From Kovacikia minuta CCNUW1 (GTDB lineage: Bacteria; Cyanobacteriota; Cyanobacteriia; Leptolyngbyales; Leptolyngbyaceae): a stretch of DNA of 64,000 nt. The stretch spans positions 6,458,536 to 6,522,535 of the forward strand of contig NZ_CP083582.1 of the NCBI RefSeq assembly GCF_020091585.1. The letters run 5' to 3'. Of the stretch, positions 63,741 to 64,000 are shown in pieces. Each line of letters opens with the position of its first letter. The first letter of the stretch is position 1. A program made the translations under genes and the position numbers. The notes beneath the pieces were generated by a model, which was not told the DNA's origin, made no database searches, and was given only the letters and a program-made list of their open reading frames with translations.

Positions 63741-64000
63741 TGCGGTGGTTCTTTTCCCTGCTACTTCCCTGTTTTTTGTTACCGATTGCCTTCACGCCCC
63801 TGGTTAACGCGCAAACGGCGAGTCCGGCCAGCGTGGAGGCAACTCAACTCCTTAAGCAAGGGGTGCAGCAATATGAAGCCAACCAGGTTAGAGCCGCGAT
63901 CGCATCCTGGGAGCAGGGGTTAACGCTGTACCGTAAGACTCAGAATTGGCAGGGGGAGGCAACAATCCTGCTGCATCTGGGGCAGGCTTACTACGCCCTG
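63741..64000 (+). CDS. Exported TPR protein, 3' end outside window
   Basis: Starts seven bases after the FecR stop codon at the ATG at 63741 and is open to the window end (86 codons). A signal peptide (MRWFFSLLLPCFLLPIAFTP, cleavage near VNAQT) is followed by a first TPR-like helix pair (QLLKQGVQQYEANQVRAAIA, WEQGLTLYRKTQNWQGEATI, LLHLGQAYYAL). Most cyanobacterial proteins with this start are TPR-CHAT proteins; the CHAT part, if any, lies beyond the window. Probably one operon with fecR. Confidence 0.8.

Overview
The window is chromosomal DNA of a cyanobacterium, most likely a filamentous Leptolyngbya/Oscillatoriales-type organism. Grounds: very frequent HIP1 octamers (GCGATCGC), cyanophycin synthetase, the cyanobacterial families DUF2808, DUF2811 and DUF3747-SLH, a TxlA/HCF164-like thioredoxin, CofH, a STAND ATPase with WD40 repeats, and abundant short tandem heptamer-type repeats (STRRs) both between and inside genes. 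It is mostly a housekeeping region with scattered accessory genes, repeats and two IS110-type insertion sequences. I saw no rRNA, tRNA or CRISPR array.

Layout. 1-9.6 kb: 3' part of cphA, two Uma2 nuclease-fold genes, alaS, tmk, a small conserved protein and two paralogous FHA proteins. 9.7-15.8 kb, all on the minus strand: a copper-type P-ATPase carrying three repeat-encoded insertions, a group of small membrane proteins, and a frameshifted CPBP protease. 16-23.6 kb: a double histidine phosphatase, a degenerate dihydroorotase-like protein, lepB, dihydroorotase, a MITE, a DUF2808 protein and dapF. 23.7-31.2 kb: a wall-lytic-type protein, an oligoendopeptidase gene split by an IS110 element, a frameshifted VOC gene and a NIL-ferredoxin. 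31.5-41.9 kb: a txlA-like gene, the SRP RNA gene ffs, a phasin-like protein, thiD, a MITE with another MITE inside it, a response regulator, clpC, a HAD hydrolase, a RecB/Cas4-like nuclease and a DUF2811 protein. 41.9-43 kb: a gene-free stretch with seven helically phased DnaA-box-like motifs (candidate oriC) and dispersed repeats. 43-48.6 kb: a STAS protein, glyS, a lipoprotein, a Uma2 gene and an Rpn-type gene with an EGRQ tandem repeat. 48.7-57.7 kb: a 1220-residue HTH/NB-ARC/14xWD40 protein, an O-antigen-ligase-like protein, an amidase and cofH. 58-64 kb: a second IS110 element, a hairpin repeat cluster, then envelope genes (DUF3747-SLH, FecR, TPR) running off the end.

Cross-cutting themes. 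(1) STRR sequence has entered at least four conserved coding regions in frame (copA three times, the dihydroorotase-like gene, clpC, the STAND gene twice) and forms the C-termini of dapF and cofH. (2) Four genes carry what looks like a single-base indel (CPBP, DUF2808, VOC, DUF3747-SLH), several in homopolymers, so either consensus errors or recent decay. (3) Several short inverted repeats occur in two or more copies, including an 87-bp sequence perfectly repeated in inverted orientation 17 kb apart. The best candidates for something undescribed are the phased DnaA-box cluster, the repeat-encoded protein insertions and the two possible IS110 bridge-RNA regions.
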